Assembly: GCA_903919625.1 (NCBI GenBank)
Contig: CAIXIZ010000126.1
Span: forward strand, 1-14,373
From: an uncultured Verrucomicrobiota bacterium
Lineage (GTDB): Bacteria > Verrucomicrobiota > Verrucomicrobiia > Opitutales > Opitutaceae
Reading direction: 5' to 3'
Length of the DNA: 14,373 nucleotides
In this document: one piece after another, positions 1 to 7,506 of the stretch
Position numbering within the stretch: position 1 is the first letter of the stretch
How the letters are laid out: each line of letters starts with the position of its first letter
Notes under the pieces: generated by a model
What the model was told of the DNA's origin: nothing
The model's database searches: none
Seen by the model: the letters and a program-made list of their open reading frames with translations, nothing else
Program-made: the position numbers and the translations under genes

Positions 1-1244
1 CCGACGGCGTGGACGCCGAAGGTGTCGAGGGCGTCATCGTAGCCGAACTTCGCCTTGAGCTTGGTGCAGGCCAGGTAGGGCACGACCGCGGCGAGGACGC
101 CGATGATCACCGCGCCCGTGCTGTCGACGAAGCCGCAGGCGGGCGTGATGACGACCAGGCCGGCGACAGCGCCGGAACAGAAACCGAGGACGCTGGGTTT
201 GCCGCGCACAATCCACTCCATCATTGGCCACACGAAGGAGGCGACGGCGGTGGCGAGCGTGGTGGTGGTGAAGGCGTTGGCCGCGATGCCGTCGGCGGCG
301 ACCGCGGAGCCGGCGTTGAAGCCGTACCAGCCGACCCAGAGCATGCCGGTGCCCACCATGCAGAGCACCATGCTGTGCGGGGCCATGTTCTCCTTGCCGA
401 AGCCGATGCGCTTGCCAATGATCAGACAGAGGATGAGGGCGGACCAGCCGGAGGTCATATGGACCACAGTACCGCCCGCGAAGTCCATCGCCTTGATGCT
501 GGCGGTGGCGTTCCAGACGCCGTTCATGAACCCGTCAATGCCCCAGACCATGTGGGCGATGGGAAAGTAGACCACAAACATCCAAATCGTCATGAACAGG
601 AAGATGGCGGAGAACTTCATGCGCTCGGCAATGGCACCGACGATCAGCGCCGGGGTGATGATCGCAAACATCAGCTGATACATGGAAAACACATTTTGCG
701 AAACCCAGGCGGAATAATCGGTGTTCGGCGCGGAGGTCACGCCGTTCAGCAGGGCGAAACCCATGCCGCCGAGCACCGCATTGCCGCTGTGGAAGACCAG
801 GCTGTATCCGACGGCCCACCAGAGAATGGTCACCCAGCCGGCCAGCAGAAGGCATTGGGCCATGACGGAAAGCACGTTTTTCCGGCGGACCAGGCCGCCA
901 TAGAACAGCGCGAGGCCGGGTAGCGTCATAAACAGCACCAGCGCGGCGGATGTCATCTGCCAGGCATTGTGGCCCGGACCGGAATTGCTGGCCGCAACCG
1001 TGGTGAGCCCGTCCGGGATCTTGCCATCCTTGTCCTTGAGCGGGGCACTCGGGTCCGAGTTGGCGAGATAAGCCTCCACTCCGGCCAGACGCTGTTCAAT
1101 GCTGGGCGTGGGCGGCGTTTTTGCGGTCGCGGGAGCGACAGGAGCCGCTGGGGCGGCTGATTCGGCATAGGCCGAGACATAGGACAACAAGCCGAGGGTC
1201 GCACAGGCAGCGAGCGCCCTCAGCACACGTGGAAGTTTGTGCAT
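1..1244 (-). CDS. amt: Ammonium channel Amt family, partial (C-terminus beyond window)
   Basis: Inner-membrane channel for ammonium/ammonia uptake. The 414 visible residues start with a signal peptide (about residues 1-27) and a Pro/Ala-rich linker. A short segment follows (EAYLANSDPSAPLKDKDGKIP) that I recall from periplasmic N-termini of other Gram-negative Amt proteins. The channel then begins with LFMTLPGLALFYGGLVRRKN. The Amt signature around DFAGGTVVHMTSG supplies one pore histidine, H262, and DTFGVHAVG supplies the second, H412. They are 150 residues apart, exactly the spacing of the E. coli AmtB pair H168/H318. About 100 C-terminal residues are missing at the window edge. The ATG at 1244 is chosen because it directly precedes the signal peptide. 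No glnK lies upstream, which is where it often sits with amt; it could be downstream, outside the window. A sigma-54-like promoter upstream suggests nitrogen control. Confidence 0.95.
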   Translation of the reverse strand, partial: MHKLPRVLRALAACATLGLLSYVSAYAESAAPAAPVAPATAKTPPTPSIEQRLAGVEAYLANSDPSAPLKDKDGKIPDGLTTVAASNSGPGHNAWQMTSAALVLFMTLPGLALFYGGLVRRKNVLSVMAQCLLLAGWVTILWWAVGYSLVFHSGNAVLGGMGFALLNGVTSAPNTDYSAWVSQNVFSMYQLMFAIITPALIVGAIAERMKFSAIFLFMTIWMFVVYFPIAHMVWGIDGFMNGVWNATASIKAMDFAGGTVVHMTSGWSALILCLIIGKRIGFGKENMAPHSMVLCMVGTGMLWVGWYGFNAGSAVAADGIAANAFTTTTLATAVASFVWPMMEWIVRGKPSVLGFCSGAVAGLVVITPACGFVDSTGAVIIGVLAAVVPYLACTKLKAKFGYDDALDTFGVHAV

Positions 1245-1299
1245 GGTGGAACATTGAACTGTTGATGAATCCCCAAGGGTGGAACCTTGAGGGTGGAAC
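1245..1299 (-). repeat. Three direct copies of GTTCCACC before amt
   Basis: The octamer GGTGGAAC (GTTCCACC on the amt strand) occurs at 1245-1252, 1278-1285 and 1292-1299. The last two start 14 bases apart; the first ends directly at the amt ATG. If the predicted -24/-12 promoter is right, all three lie in the transcribed leader. They could be a protein-binding array, an RNA element or a chance repeat. Confidence 0.5.
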
Positions 1300-1311
1300 T
1301 GCCTTGGTATG

Positions 1312-1328
1312 AGCAGGCGCGATGCCAA
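1312..1328 (-). promoter_or_regulatory. Candidate sigma-54 (-24/-12) promoter of amt
   Basis: Read on the minus strand the site is TTGGCATCGCGCCTGCT. The invariant GG (complement of 1325-1326) and GC (complement of 1313-1314) are separated by exactly 10 bases, and the TTGGCA and TGCT blocks match the RpoN consensus (YTGGCACGNNNNTTGCW) with three mismatches. Transcription would start about 12 bases downstream, near 1301, giving a leader of roughly 57 bases. Nitrogen-regulated amt genes are classically RpoN/NtrC dependent, so location and motif agree. No convincing NtrC site was found upstream. Confidence 0.5.
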
Positions 1329-1501
1329 CATCGGATTTTTTTCATTCATGGATTGGTTCAGGCCGGACAATGATACGTAACAAACTTGACATGATATAAT
1401 AACAACAGTTATGCATCTGGAAAATCCTCCCGCAGGGCATCTGAGCATCACTCATGGTCAATTGTGGTATGAGAGTTGCGACAGGACGTCGGCTCCGACC
1501 C

Positions 1502-3105
1502 ATGGCCGATCCTACTCCAGTTCCACCTCTGCCGGGCCCGGCGATTTTCTCCCGAGGGGAAAAGAATTTATCACCGACCGGAGTTGCGCTACGAAAAATA
1601 GATTGGAAAGTGGAAGGGAGCTCACCCGCCCGGGAGTATGCTGAGGTCTTGGGGGTGATTTCTGCCCTGACCGTGGCGGGGTGGTTTGTCCCGGTGAGTT
1701 ACCGCGCGTTTGGGCATGTCTACCTCCTGGCCGTGATCGTGCTCAGCCTGCGGGTGGGGCGTTGGCCGGTGCTGTTTGCGGCGGTGGTGAGCGCCGTGAC
1801 GTGGAATTTCTCTTCATGCCGCCGCGGCTCTCGTTTTCCGTCCTGCACGTTGATGACAGCCTGGAATTGGGCACGTATGTGGTCGTCGCCCTGATCGCGG
1901 GTCAGCTCACGGCCCGCATTCGCGCCCAGGAGCAACAGGAGCGCAAGCGGGAGCGGCGCGCCACCGCGCTGTTTCACCTGACCCGTGCCCTGGCCGGAGC
2001 CCGGACGTTTGACGAGGCGGCCGAAGCGGCGCTGCGGCAGGCGGATGAGCTGTTCAATGCCCGCACGGCCTTGCTGCTGAATGACGAAAAAGGGGGCCTG
2101 GCCCCCCATGCCGCCAGCTCCCTGCGCGAAGACGAACAGGAGGCGGAGGTGGCGGCACAAGCCTGGCGGCAGTGCCGGGCAACGGGTCGTTTCACCCATG
2201 TCATGCCCGGGGCCAAAAATCTGCACCTGCCACTGCTGCGTGCCGGAACCGCCCTGGGAGTGCTGATGGTGTTGCTGCCGGCGGAGCAGGCGGATCTTCC
2301 CCCGGTCCAGATGGAGCTGCTCACTGGATTTGCCGCCCAGATCGCCCTGTTTGTCGAACGCGAGCAGTTGCGAATGGCCGGCGAACGGGAAAAGTTTTTT
2401 GCCGAATCCGACCGGTTGCACCGCACCCTGCTCGATAGTGTCTCCCATGAACTCAAGACCCCTCTCGCCGTGCTGCGCACCGCGGCGGAAAAAATCGGCA
2501 CGGATGATGCCGAAAAACGCCGGGGGCTGGCGGAGGAGATTGGCACCGCGACCGGCCGGCTCGAGCATCTGGTGGCCAACCTGTTAAACCAAACGCGTCT
2601 GGAGGCGGGCGGGCTCACCGCCCAGCTGGATTGGTGTGATGCGTTCGATCTGATTGGCGCGGCCCGGTCAATGGTCGGCAGTGCGCTCATCGGGCGGCCG
2701 TTCAAGATCGAGCTCGCCGAGGACATGCCGTTGTTTTTGGCGGATGGGCCCCTGATGGAGCAGGTCATCAGCAACCTGCTGCTGAACGCAGCGCTGCACA
2801 CCCCGGCATCCACCCCCATCGTCGTCTCTGGCGGGCTGGATACTGAGCGCCGGCGGATCTTTCTCAGCGTGACTGACCGTGGGCCGGGGCTGCCCCCGGA
2901 GTTGCTGGGCAGCCTGTTCCGGAAATTTCAACGGGGAAAGAACGCGCGTCCCGGCGGCCTCGGCCTCGGCCTGTCCATCGTGCAGGGATTCATGCTGGCG
3001 CAGGGTGGCGAGGTGGTGGCGGCCAATAATCCCGACGGTGGCGCGAGGTTTGCTGTCTGCCTGCCCTATACCATTCCTGGCAACGTGCCCAATGATGAGC
3101 ATTAA
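1502..3105 (+). pseudogene. KdpD-like sensor histidine kinase, broken by a -1 frameshift
   Basis: Membrane sensor kinase resembling the C-terminal half of KdpD, without the N-terminal KdpD/Usp domains. Order: DUF4118-type membrane region (about 1640-1920), GAF-like region (about 1960-2350), HisKA with phospho-acceptor in SHELKTPL (His codon 2446-2448), then an HATPase domain with N box ISNLLLNAALH, G1 DRGPGLPPE and G2 GGLGLGLSIVQG. The membrane domain is split between two frames. WNF (1802-1810) continues as LFMPPR only if one base is restored in GGAATTTCTC; KdpD relatives read through this point as NFFFLPPR. After the break the first frame ends at 1894. An internal ATG at 1816 could still yield a GAF-kinase fragment. 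The start is uncertain: ATG 1502 is chosen because the alternative at 1454 adds AT-rich, non-coding-looking sequence. The last bases overlap the response regulator start, indicating an operon. Confidence 0.78.
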
Positions 3106-3582
3106 CCCCTCCAAGCCCACCATCCTGGTCATCGACGATGAAGTCCAAATCCGCCGGTTGCTGCGTCTGACCATGGAAGACGCCGGTTATGCGGTCCGGG
3201 AGGCTGAAACCGGCCAGGCCGGACTTGATGAGGTGGCGCGGGATTCGCCCGACGCCATTATCTTGGATCTGGGACTGCCGGATATGACGGGCATGGAGCT
3301 GCTCAGGCAGCTGCGGGGCTGGAGCAACACCCCTGTTTTGATCCTCTCGGTATTTGGGCAGGAAAAACGGAAGATCGCCGGTCTCGACGCGGGGGCCGAT
3401 GACTATCTGACCAAGCCCTTCAGCAGCGGCGAACTTCTGGCCCGGCTGCGTTCACTCTTGCGCCGCATCAAGCCTTCAGTGGCGGCAGGCACCTTTGGTT
3501 TCGGCGACATAGCGGTGGATCTCGGCAGTCGCCGGGTCACGAAAAAAGGGGACATCGTCAAGCTGACCTCCACGGAGTATGG
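3092..3582 (+). pseudogene. KdpE-like OmpR-family response regulator, 3' truncated
   Basis: Partner of the upstream kinase, starting at ATG 3092 (or 3095) inside that gene's last codons, a typical translationally coupled overlap. The receiver domain is intact: acidic pair in LVIDDE, phospho-acceptor in IILDLGLPD (Asp59, codon 3266-3268), and Lys in YLTKPF. The winged-helix DNA-binding domain begins (FGDIAVDLGSRRVTKKGDIVKLTSTEY), but homology stops after TEY near 3581. About 65 residues, including the recognition helix and wing, are missing. The reading frame stays open to a stop at 4340-4342, but the added 250 or so residues are antisense to marC and have no meaning. As written it should not bind DNA normally. 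The break could reflect a deletion or rearrangement joining kdpE to the marC flank; an assembly join is the alternative. Confidence 0.82.
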
Positions 3583-3616
3583 GGCCGGCGACGCGGGCAT
3601 CAGGGATCGGCGGGGG

Positions 3617-4264
3617 TTATCCCGGTGGCCGGGCCAGCCATTCGGCGTGCGCGGCTGCGATGCCATTGAGCATGAATTGCACGGCGACCGCCGCCAGCAA
3701 CAGGCCCATGATGCGGATGGCAATGTTCAGCGCGATGGGGCTCAGCCATTGCACGCCATGGGCCGAAATCCGCAGGATGACATAGGTGGCGGCCGAAACC
3801 GCCACGATACTGAGGCACAGCGCGACTTGCTGGGGCAGGCTTTGCGCCTGGTTTTGCAGGAGAATGACCGTGGAAATGGCCCCGGGGCCGGAGAGCATGG
3901 GGATGGCCAGCGGGGTGACGGCAATGTCGAGTTTCTCGATTCCGGCGGCAGTTTCTTCCCGGGTTTCCAGCACCCGCGAGCGCTGCGCCCGCAGCATGTC
4001 GAGCGCGACCAGCAGCAGCACAATGCTGGCGGCAATCTCGAAGGCCGGCATGGTGATGCCGAGAAACCGAAAAATCCAACGCCCTGCCAGGGCAAAGGCG
4101 AGCAGGACACCGAGCATGACCAAGGCCGCCAGCCGGGCCATGCGGATGCGGTCGGCGGGGGTGTTCGACGGCGTCATTGCGATAAACGCCGGCACCGCCG
4201 CCAACGGATCCACGATCACAAACAGCGAACTGGTCGCCAGAAAGATGTATTCATGCAGGGACAT
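3617..4264 (-). CDS. MarC family integral membrane protein
   Basis: A 215-residue MarC/UPF0056 family protein, matching the usual 200-220 residues. Hydrophobic segments cover most of it, consistent with six membrane helices. Family landmarks are the N-terminal SSLFVIVDPLAAVPAFIAMT and the mid-protein stretch IAVTPLAIPMLSGPGAIS, close to the PLAIPLLxGPGAI hallmark. Despite the name, the family has no established role in multiple antibiotic resistance and its substrate is unknown. The ATG at 4264 (MSLHEYIFLATSS) is chosen because it puts the first helix at the normal distance. A TTG 30 codons upstream would add a Trp/Arg/Gly-rich stretch with no family match. It lies 103 bases downstream of the next minus-strand gene and may share its transcript. 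It converges on the truncated response regulator, which ends about 35 bases from its stop. Confidence 0.9.
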   Translation of the reverse strand: MSLHEYIFLATSSLFVIVDPLAAVPAFIAMTPSNTPADRIRMARLAALVMLGVLLAFALAGRWIFRFLGITMPAFEIAASIVLLLVALDMLRAQRSRVLETREETAAGIEKLDIAVTPLAIPMLSGPGAISTVILLQNQAQSLPQQVALCLSIVAVSAATYVILRISAHGVQWLSPIALNIAIRIMGLLLAAVAVQFMLNGIAAAHAEWLARPPG

Positions 4265-4367
4265 GCGGCCAGGGATGAGACCGGCTGGTTCGCCAAAGTG
4301 CAATGCCACACCGGTCCACGGCCATTCCCCGGCTGTCCTTGATCTGGCCGCCAAATTTTACCCCGGG

Positions 4368-5021
4368 CTAGGTCAGCCGAAATCCCAGCGCCTCCAGCTC
4401 ATTGAGATGAAAGGGCGCACTCGCCAGCAATTCCTGCAGTTTGGCCAGCGCTTCCGGCAGGGTTCCGGTGCTGCAGCCGGCAGCGCCATCATCGACGTCG
4501 TGGACTTGCACCACCCAGGCGCCTGTCTTGTCCTCTGACCCGATGTGAAAGACCGAACCATGCAGATAATTGCCTGGCAAACCGGGATGGGGGCCGGCCC
4601 CGGGAGCCAAAAACAGCATGTGCAGCGGTTCATGAAACACGGCCTGGTCATGTTTGCCGCGATGGTGGGCGGGTTTGCCAATCACCAGGAGCCGGAGGCT
4701 TTCCGCGCGGGCCCGGTGGGCTGCGGGCAGGGACTGCACATAACGGTCGTAGATGCTCGCGTTGGGCTCGAGCATGTCTTCGGTGATCTGTCCCGCGGCG
4801 AACGCGTCCAGATTGTGCGCATGAAACAGGGGGAGCCGGGTGAGGGAACGCGCGGTGACGTGGCCACCCTTGTGATCGGCGTCGACATAGACCTGTTGCG
4901 CCGCGTAAAGCCGGCCCAAGGCGTCCTGATAGGCGGGGGTGACAGGCACCGCGCCCGTCGGACTGTGTTCAATCAGATCGAGGACGGCATGATCAAACTC
5001 GGCATTGGGATTATAAGGCAT
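4368..5021 (-). CDS. Uncharacterised 217-residue protein
   Basis: I do not recognise this family. The 217 residues, from MPYNPNAEFDHAVLDLIEHS to LEALGFRLT, have no signal peptide and no membrane segment, so a cytoplasmic location is likely. Histidines are frequent and clustered: HAHNLDAF, KPAHHRGKHDQ, FHEPLHMLFL, and VFHIGSEDKTGAWVVQVHDVDD. The last of these reads like a small beta-sheet motif ending in an acidic turn. The C-terminus (LPEALAKLQELLASAPFHLNELEALGF) looks helical. The start at ATG 5021 is preferred over an in-frame GTG/TTG-type start near 5162, because the upstream residues are Pro/Gly/Arg-rich and look non-coding. It is divergent from the hybrid kinase across a 237-base gap holding a perfect palindrome, and may be co-transcribed with marC. 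The clustered histidines might bind metal; that is only a guess. Confidence 0.72.
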   Translation of the reverse strand: MPYNPNAEFDHAVLDLIEHSPTGAVPVTPAYQDALGRLYAAQQVYVDADHKGGHVTARSLTRLPLFHAHNLDAFAAGQITEDMLEPNASIYDRYVQSLPAAHRARAESLRLLVIGKPAHHRGKHDQAVFHEPLHMLFLAPGAGPHPGLPGNYLHGSVFHIGSEDKTGAWVVQVHDVDDGAAGCSTGTLPEALAKLQELLASAPFHLNELEALGFRLT

Positions 5022-5167
5022 GGGGTGCAGGTGAGGGTAAATGCCGCAACCGGGCGGGGCAGGGCAGTCGGGGGGCTGGACGGCAAGCATGCCGCGAGGC
5101 AAAGCCAATGCAAGGGTGATGGTAGGATGCGGCCGTTGCTGGCGGGGCGGCCACCCCGTCAACGTTC

Positions 5168-5197
5168 TTGATTTGGCGCAAAAACAGCTGTTTTACT
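5168..5197 (+). promoter_or_regulatory. Candidate promoter overlapping a 14-bp palindrome
   Basis: The perfect palindrome AAAACAGCTGTTTT occupies 5181-5194 in the gap between the 217-residue protein (minus) and the hybrid kinase (plus). It lies within the spacer of a weak sigma-70-like pair, TTGATT (5168-5173) and TTTACT (5192-5197), 18 bases apart. A dimeric repressor bound here would cover the promoter. The palindrome is clear; the promoter assignment is tentative. The remainder of the 237-base gap shows nothing else definite. Confidence 0.35.
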
Positions 5198-5258
5198 GGC
5201 GGATTTGCCCGAACCAATGGCCCTCCAACTCCCGCTCTGCCACCCAAACAAACTGCCC

Positions 5259-7091
5259 ATGAGCACATGGCGAAAATTGATCGAACCACGCACCGACTGG
5301 CATGGCCGGCGGGCCATGTTGCCCGCCAAGCTCTGCCATCAGATCGTCGACCTCTACTCCTGGGCCTTTGCCTTTCTGGGTGCCATGGCGTTGATCTACG
5401 TTGGTTTAAAAAACGACGGGACGCTTCCCACCAGTCCGATTTATTGGATCGGCATCGGCGCGGTCGCGGTTCAGCTGCTCGCGGCGGTTTTCCGCGGGCT
5501 GCCCCTGCCCTGGCGTTACGCCGTGTTTGCCGGCACGATTTTGACCTTCACGGTCTGCACGGCGATCGTGCTGGGGATCACCCCCAACTGGTGCTTTTTG
5601 GTGATCATGCTGCTGTCCTCGACGGGCATGCTGTTCGGTGTCCGGGTTGGCCTGGTCGCATCCGGCATCCTGTGCGCGATCCATGTCCTGATCGCCTGGG
5701 GCTGGACCCAGGGGTATTTCCCCGTGAAGCTGCCGGGCCGGGACGTGCCCGCGGTCTACATGGATTTCCGCGAGGGGGACGTCTGGGCCCGGGTGCTCAT
5801 CATGACCGCGGGATTGCTGGCGATGCTGCAGGTGGTGATGAACCAAGTCCTGCGCAGTTTGAACGCAGCCCTCACGGAGGCCAACTCGGCGCTGCAAAAA
5901 CTGGCGGCCGAACAGGAAAGCCGGGCCCGGGCGGAAGAAGCCCGGATCAAGGCCGAGCACAGGGCGCGGGAGGCCCAAAAGTTCGACGCCCTGGGGCGGC
6001 TGGCGGGCGGGGTCGCGCATGATTTCAACAACAAGCTCTGCGTCATGAAATGTTGGAGCAGCCTGGTGCTGGAAGTGACAAAGGAACCCATCGTCAAGGA
6101 GGCGATGGCGGAAATCCGCCGGGCCACGGAAAACGCCGAGCAGCTGACCAAGCATCTGCTGGCCTTCAGCCGGAGCGAACCCGCCCAACGTGAATCCGTT
6201 GACCTGGCGGATCTCGTGCGCCTGGAAGGCAAAACCTTGGGCCGGCTTTTGCCCAAGGACATCGCCATCGTGGTGGAAGCCGGTGCCGCGGTCCGGGTGC
6301 GCATGAACCGCGGCCAGGTTCAGGAAATCATCCTGAATCTCGCCATCAACGCCCGGGATGCCATGCCCCATGGCGGACGGCTAACCATCAGTATCGGGAC
6401 CGTCACCCTGGACAACGCATCGGATGGGCTGCCCCCGGGCGTCTATGCCCGGCTGGAGGTGAGCGACAACGGGTCAGGCATGGACGAGGCCACGCAGGCG
6501 CATATTTTCGAGCCATTTTTCACCACCAAAACCGCCGGCTATGGCACCGGACTTGGTCTCTCCATGGCCTATGGATTGGTGACCGGGGCGGGTGGCAGCA
6601 TCCGGGTGTGGAGCAAGCCGGGGCTCGGTTCCCGGTTTTTGCTGCACCTGCCGGTGGCAACCGGAACGGACATCCAGTCCGAACCGCCCCTCGCCCGGAT
6701 CACGACCCCCACGCGCTGCCGGGTGCTGGTGACGGAGGATCAGCCGGAAATACGCCTGCTGGTGGAACGCATTCTCACCGGGGAGGGATTTCCCGTGACC
6801 CTCGCGCCGGACTGCGACGCGGCGCTGGCGGCCTTGGCCGTGCCCGGCGGAAAATTTGGCCTGTTGATTCTGGACGGCATCATGACCGGCCCGCCAGTCA
6901 GTCGCGTGATCGAGCAGCTGCGGGTGCATCATCCGGACTGCAAGGTGATCATCGCCTCCGGCTACACCCGGAACGAATTGCAGCAGCGTGATGGCCCGAC
7001 AGGCCTCCATCATCACCTCGCCAAGCCGTTTGATGCGGGACAGCTGCGTGCGGCGGTGAACGAGATTCTGGGCAAACCCGCCGCGGGCTGA
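5259..7091 (+). CDS. Membrane-bound hybrid histidine kinase with C-terminal receiver
   Basis: A 610-residue sensor kinase. The N-terminal ~200 residues hold about six hydrophobic segments (such as WAFAFLGAMALIYVGL, WIGIGAVAVQLLAAVF and RVLIMTAGLLAMLQVV), probably the sensor. A helical Ala/Glu-rich linker (about 205-240) follows, then HisKA with phospho-acceptor His254 in GGVAHDFNN. The HATPase domain has N box ILNLAINARDAMPHGG, G1 DNGSGMDEA and G2 GYGTGLGLSMAYG. The receiver has acidic pair E493/D494, phospho-acceptor D539 in LILDGIM and K589 in LAKPF. The HDFNN box is typical of NtrB-like kinases. No response regulator with an output domain is adjacent, so the output partner is encoded elsewhere. 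ATG 5259 is preferred; an in-frame ATG at 5217 would add 14 residues. The signal sensed is not evident. Confidence 0.92.
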   Translation: MSTWRKLIEPRTDWHGRRAMLPAKLCHQIVDLYSWAFAFLGAMALIYVGLKNDGTLPTSPIYWIGIGAVAVQLLAAVFRGLPLPWRYAVFAGTILTFTVCTAIVLGITPNWCFLVIMLLSSTGMLFGVRVGLVASGILCAIHVLIAWGWTQGYFPVKLPGRDVPAVYMDFREGDVWARVLIMTAGLLAMLQVVMNQVLRSLNAALTEANSALQKLAAEQESRARAEEARIKAEHRAREAQKFDALGRLAGGVAHDFNNKLCVMKCWSSLVLEVTKEPIVKEAMAEIRRATENAEQLTKHLLAFSRSEPAQRESVDLADLVRLEGKTLGRLLPKDIAIVVEAGAAVRVRMNRGQVQEIILNLAINARDAMPHGGRLTISIGTVTLDNASDGLPPGVYARLEVSDNGSGMDEATQAHIFEPFFTTKTAGYGTGLGLSMAYGLVTGAGGSIRVWSKPGLGSRFLLHLPVATGTDIQSEPPLARITTPTRCRVLVTEDQPEIRLLVERILTGEGFPVTLAPDCDAALAALAVPGGKFGLLILDGIMTGPPVSRVIEQLRVHHPDCKVIIASGYTRNELQQRDGPTGLHHHLAKPFDAGQLRAAVNEILGKPAAG

Positions 7092-7506
7092 GGGTGCGTG
7101 GTTGACCGCAAGCATGAGTGGTTGGCCGTTTTTAGGTTCTGGCTGGTTGCCGGGGAGTCTGCAAATACCGCGCTCAGCTTCCGACGTGCCATGACATTGC
7201 AGACCGTGCCGGCCGAACGGGCCTTGCTGGAAAAGCGGCTGGCGCAATGCCGTCCCTGAACGGCATCATGTCCCCGGGGCGCGCAATTGCCGGGACCAGG
7301 CGGCACCCCCTGGAACGGGCTCAACGAACCTGGCGGCCTCCTGCCCATGGATGCCGGATGGCCGATAGTGAGCTTCAGCGTCCTGGCTAGTTTCCCGGAT
7401 CTGTCACCACATGTCACTCTACAATTAGAGCCAGGAAGGTTTTGGGCCTTGGGCCAGGGCCGGGCACACCTTCAATCCGCCCCTTGAGTTTCCCACCCAT
7501 ACGCTG
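7092..7506. other. 415-base intergenic region with a possible gene remnant
   Basis: No confident gene is present. A 53-codon open stretch on the plus strand, 7098-7259, ends in residues that look coding (TVPAERALLEKRLAQCRP then stop). It has no credible start and could be the 3' remnant of a lost gene. Its stop lies inside a small hairpin, TGCCGT/ACGGCA at 7248-7265 with a 6-base loop. The segment 7266-7395 shows nothing recognisable. The last 110 bases hold a candidate promoter, listed separately. Confidence 0.3.
7402..7425 (+). promoter_or_regulatory. Paired TGTCAC repeats next to a -10-like TACAAT
   Basis: Two TGTCAC hexamers at 7402-7407 and 7412-7417 are 10 bases apart, one helical turn, and are followed at once by TACAAT (7420-7425). 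There is no good -35 box, which would fit an activator-dependent promoter for the CE15 gene that starts at 7507. Direct repeats at 10-11 base spacing are typical of sites bound by tandem response regulators. The function is inferred. Confidence 0.3.

Noticed and set aside
9..923. 304-codon plus-strand frame at the window start
   Set aside because: It is antisense to amt, which has both pore histidines at the exact family spacing. Its His/Asp/Gly-rich composition is typical of a shadow frame.
1386..1400. TTGACA and TATAAT as a promoter for the kinase
   Set aside because: The boxes (1386-1391, 1395-1400) are only 3 bases apart, so they cannot act as one -35/-10 pair. The AT-rich stretch may still hold a promoter using only one of them.
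1802..1815. Programmed -1 ribosomal frameshift in the kinase
   Set aside because: GGAATTTCTC is not a standard slippery heptamer and no obvious downstream stimulatory structure was seen. The truncated partner gene makes decay or a base error more likely.
3583..4342. Response regulator fused to a novel ~250-residue C-terminal domain
   Set aside because: The added residues are exactly antisense to marC, which has clear family motifs. The open frame is accidental read-through of a truncated gene.
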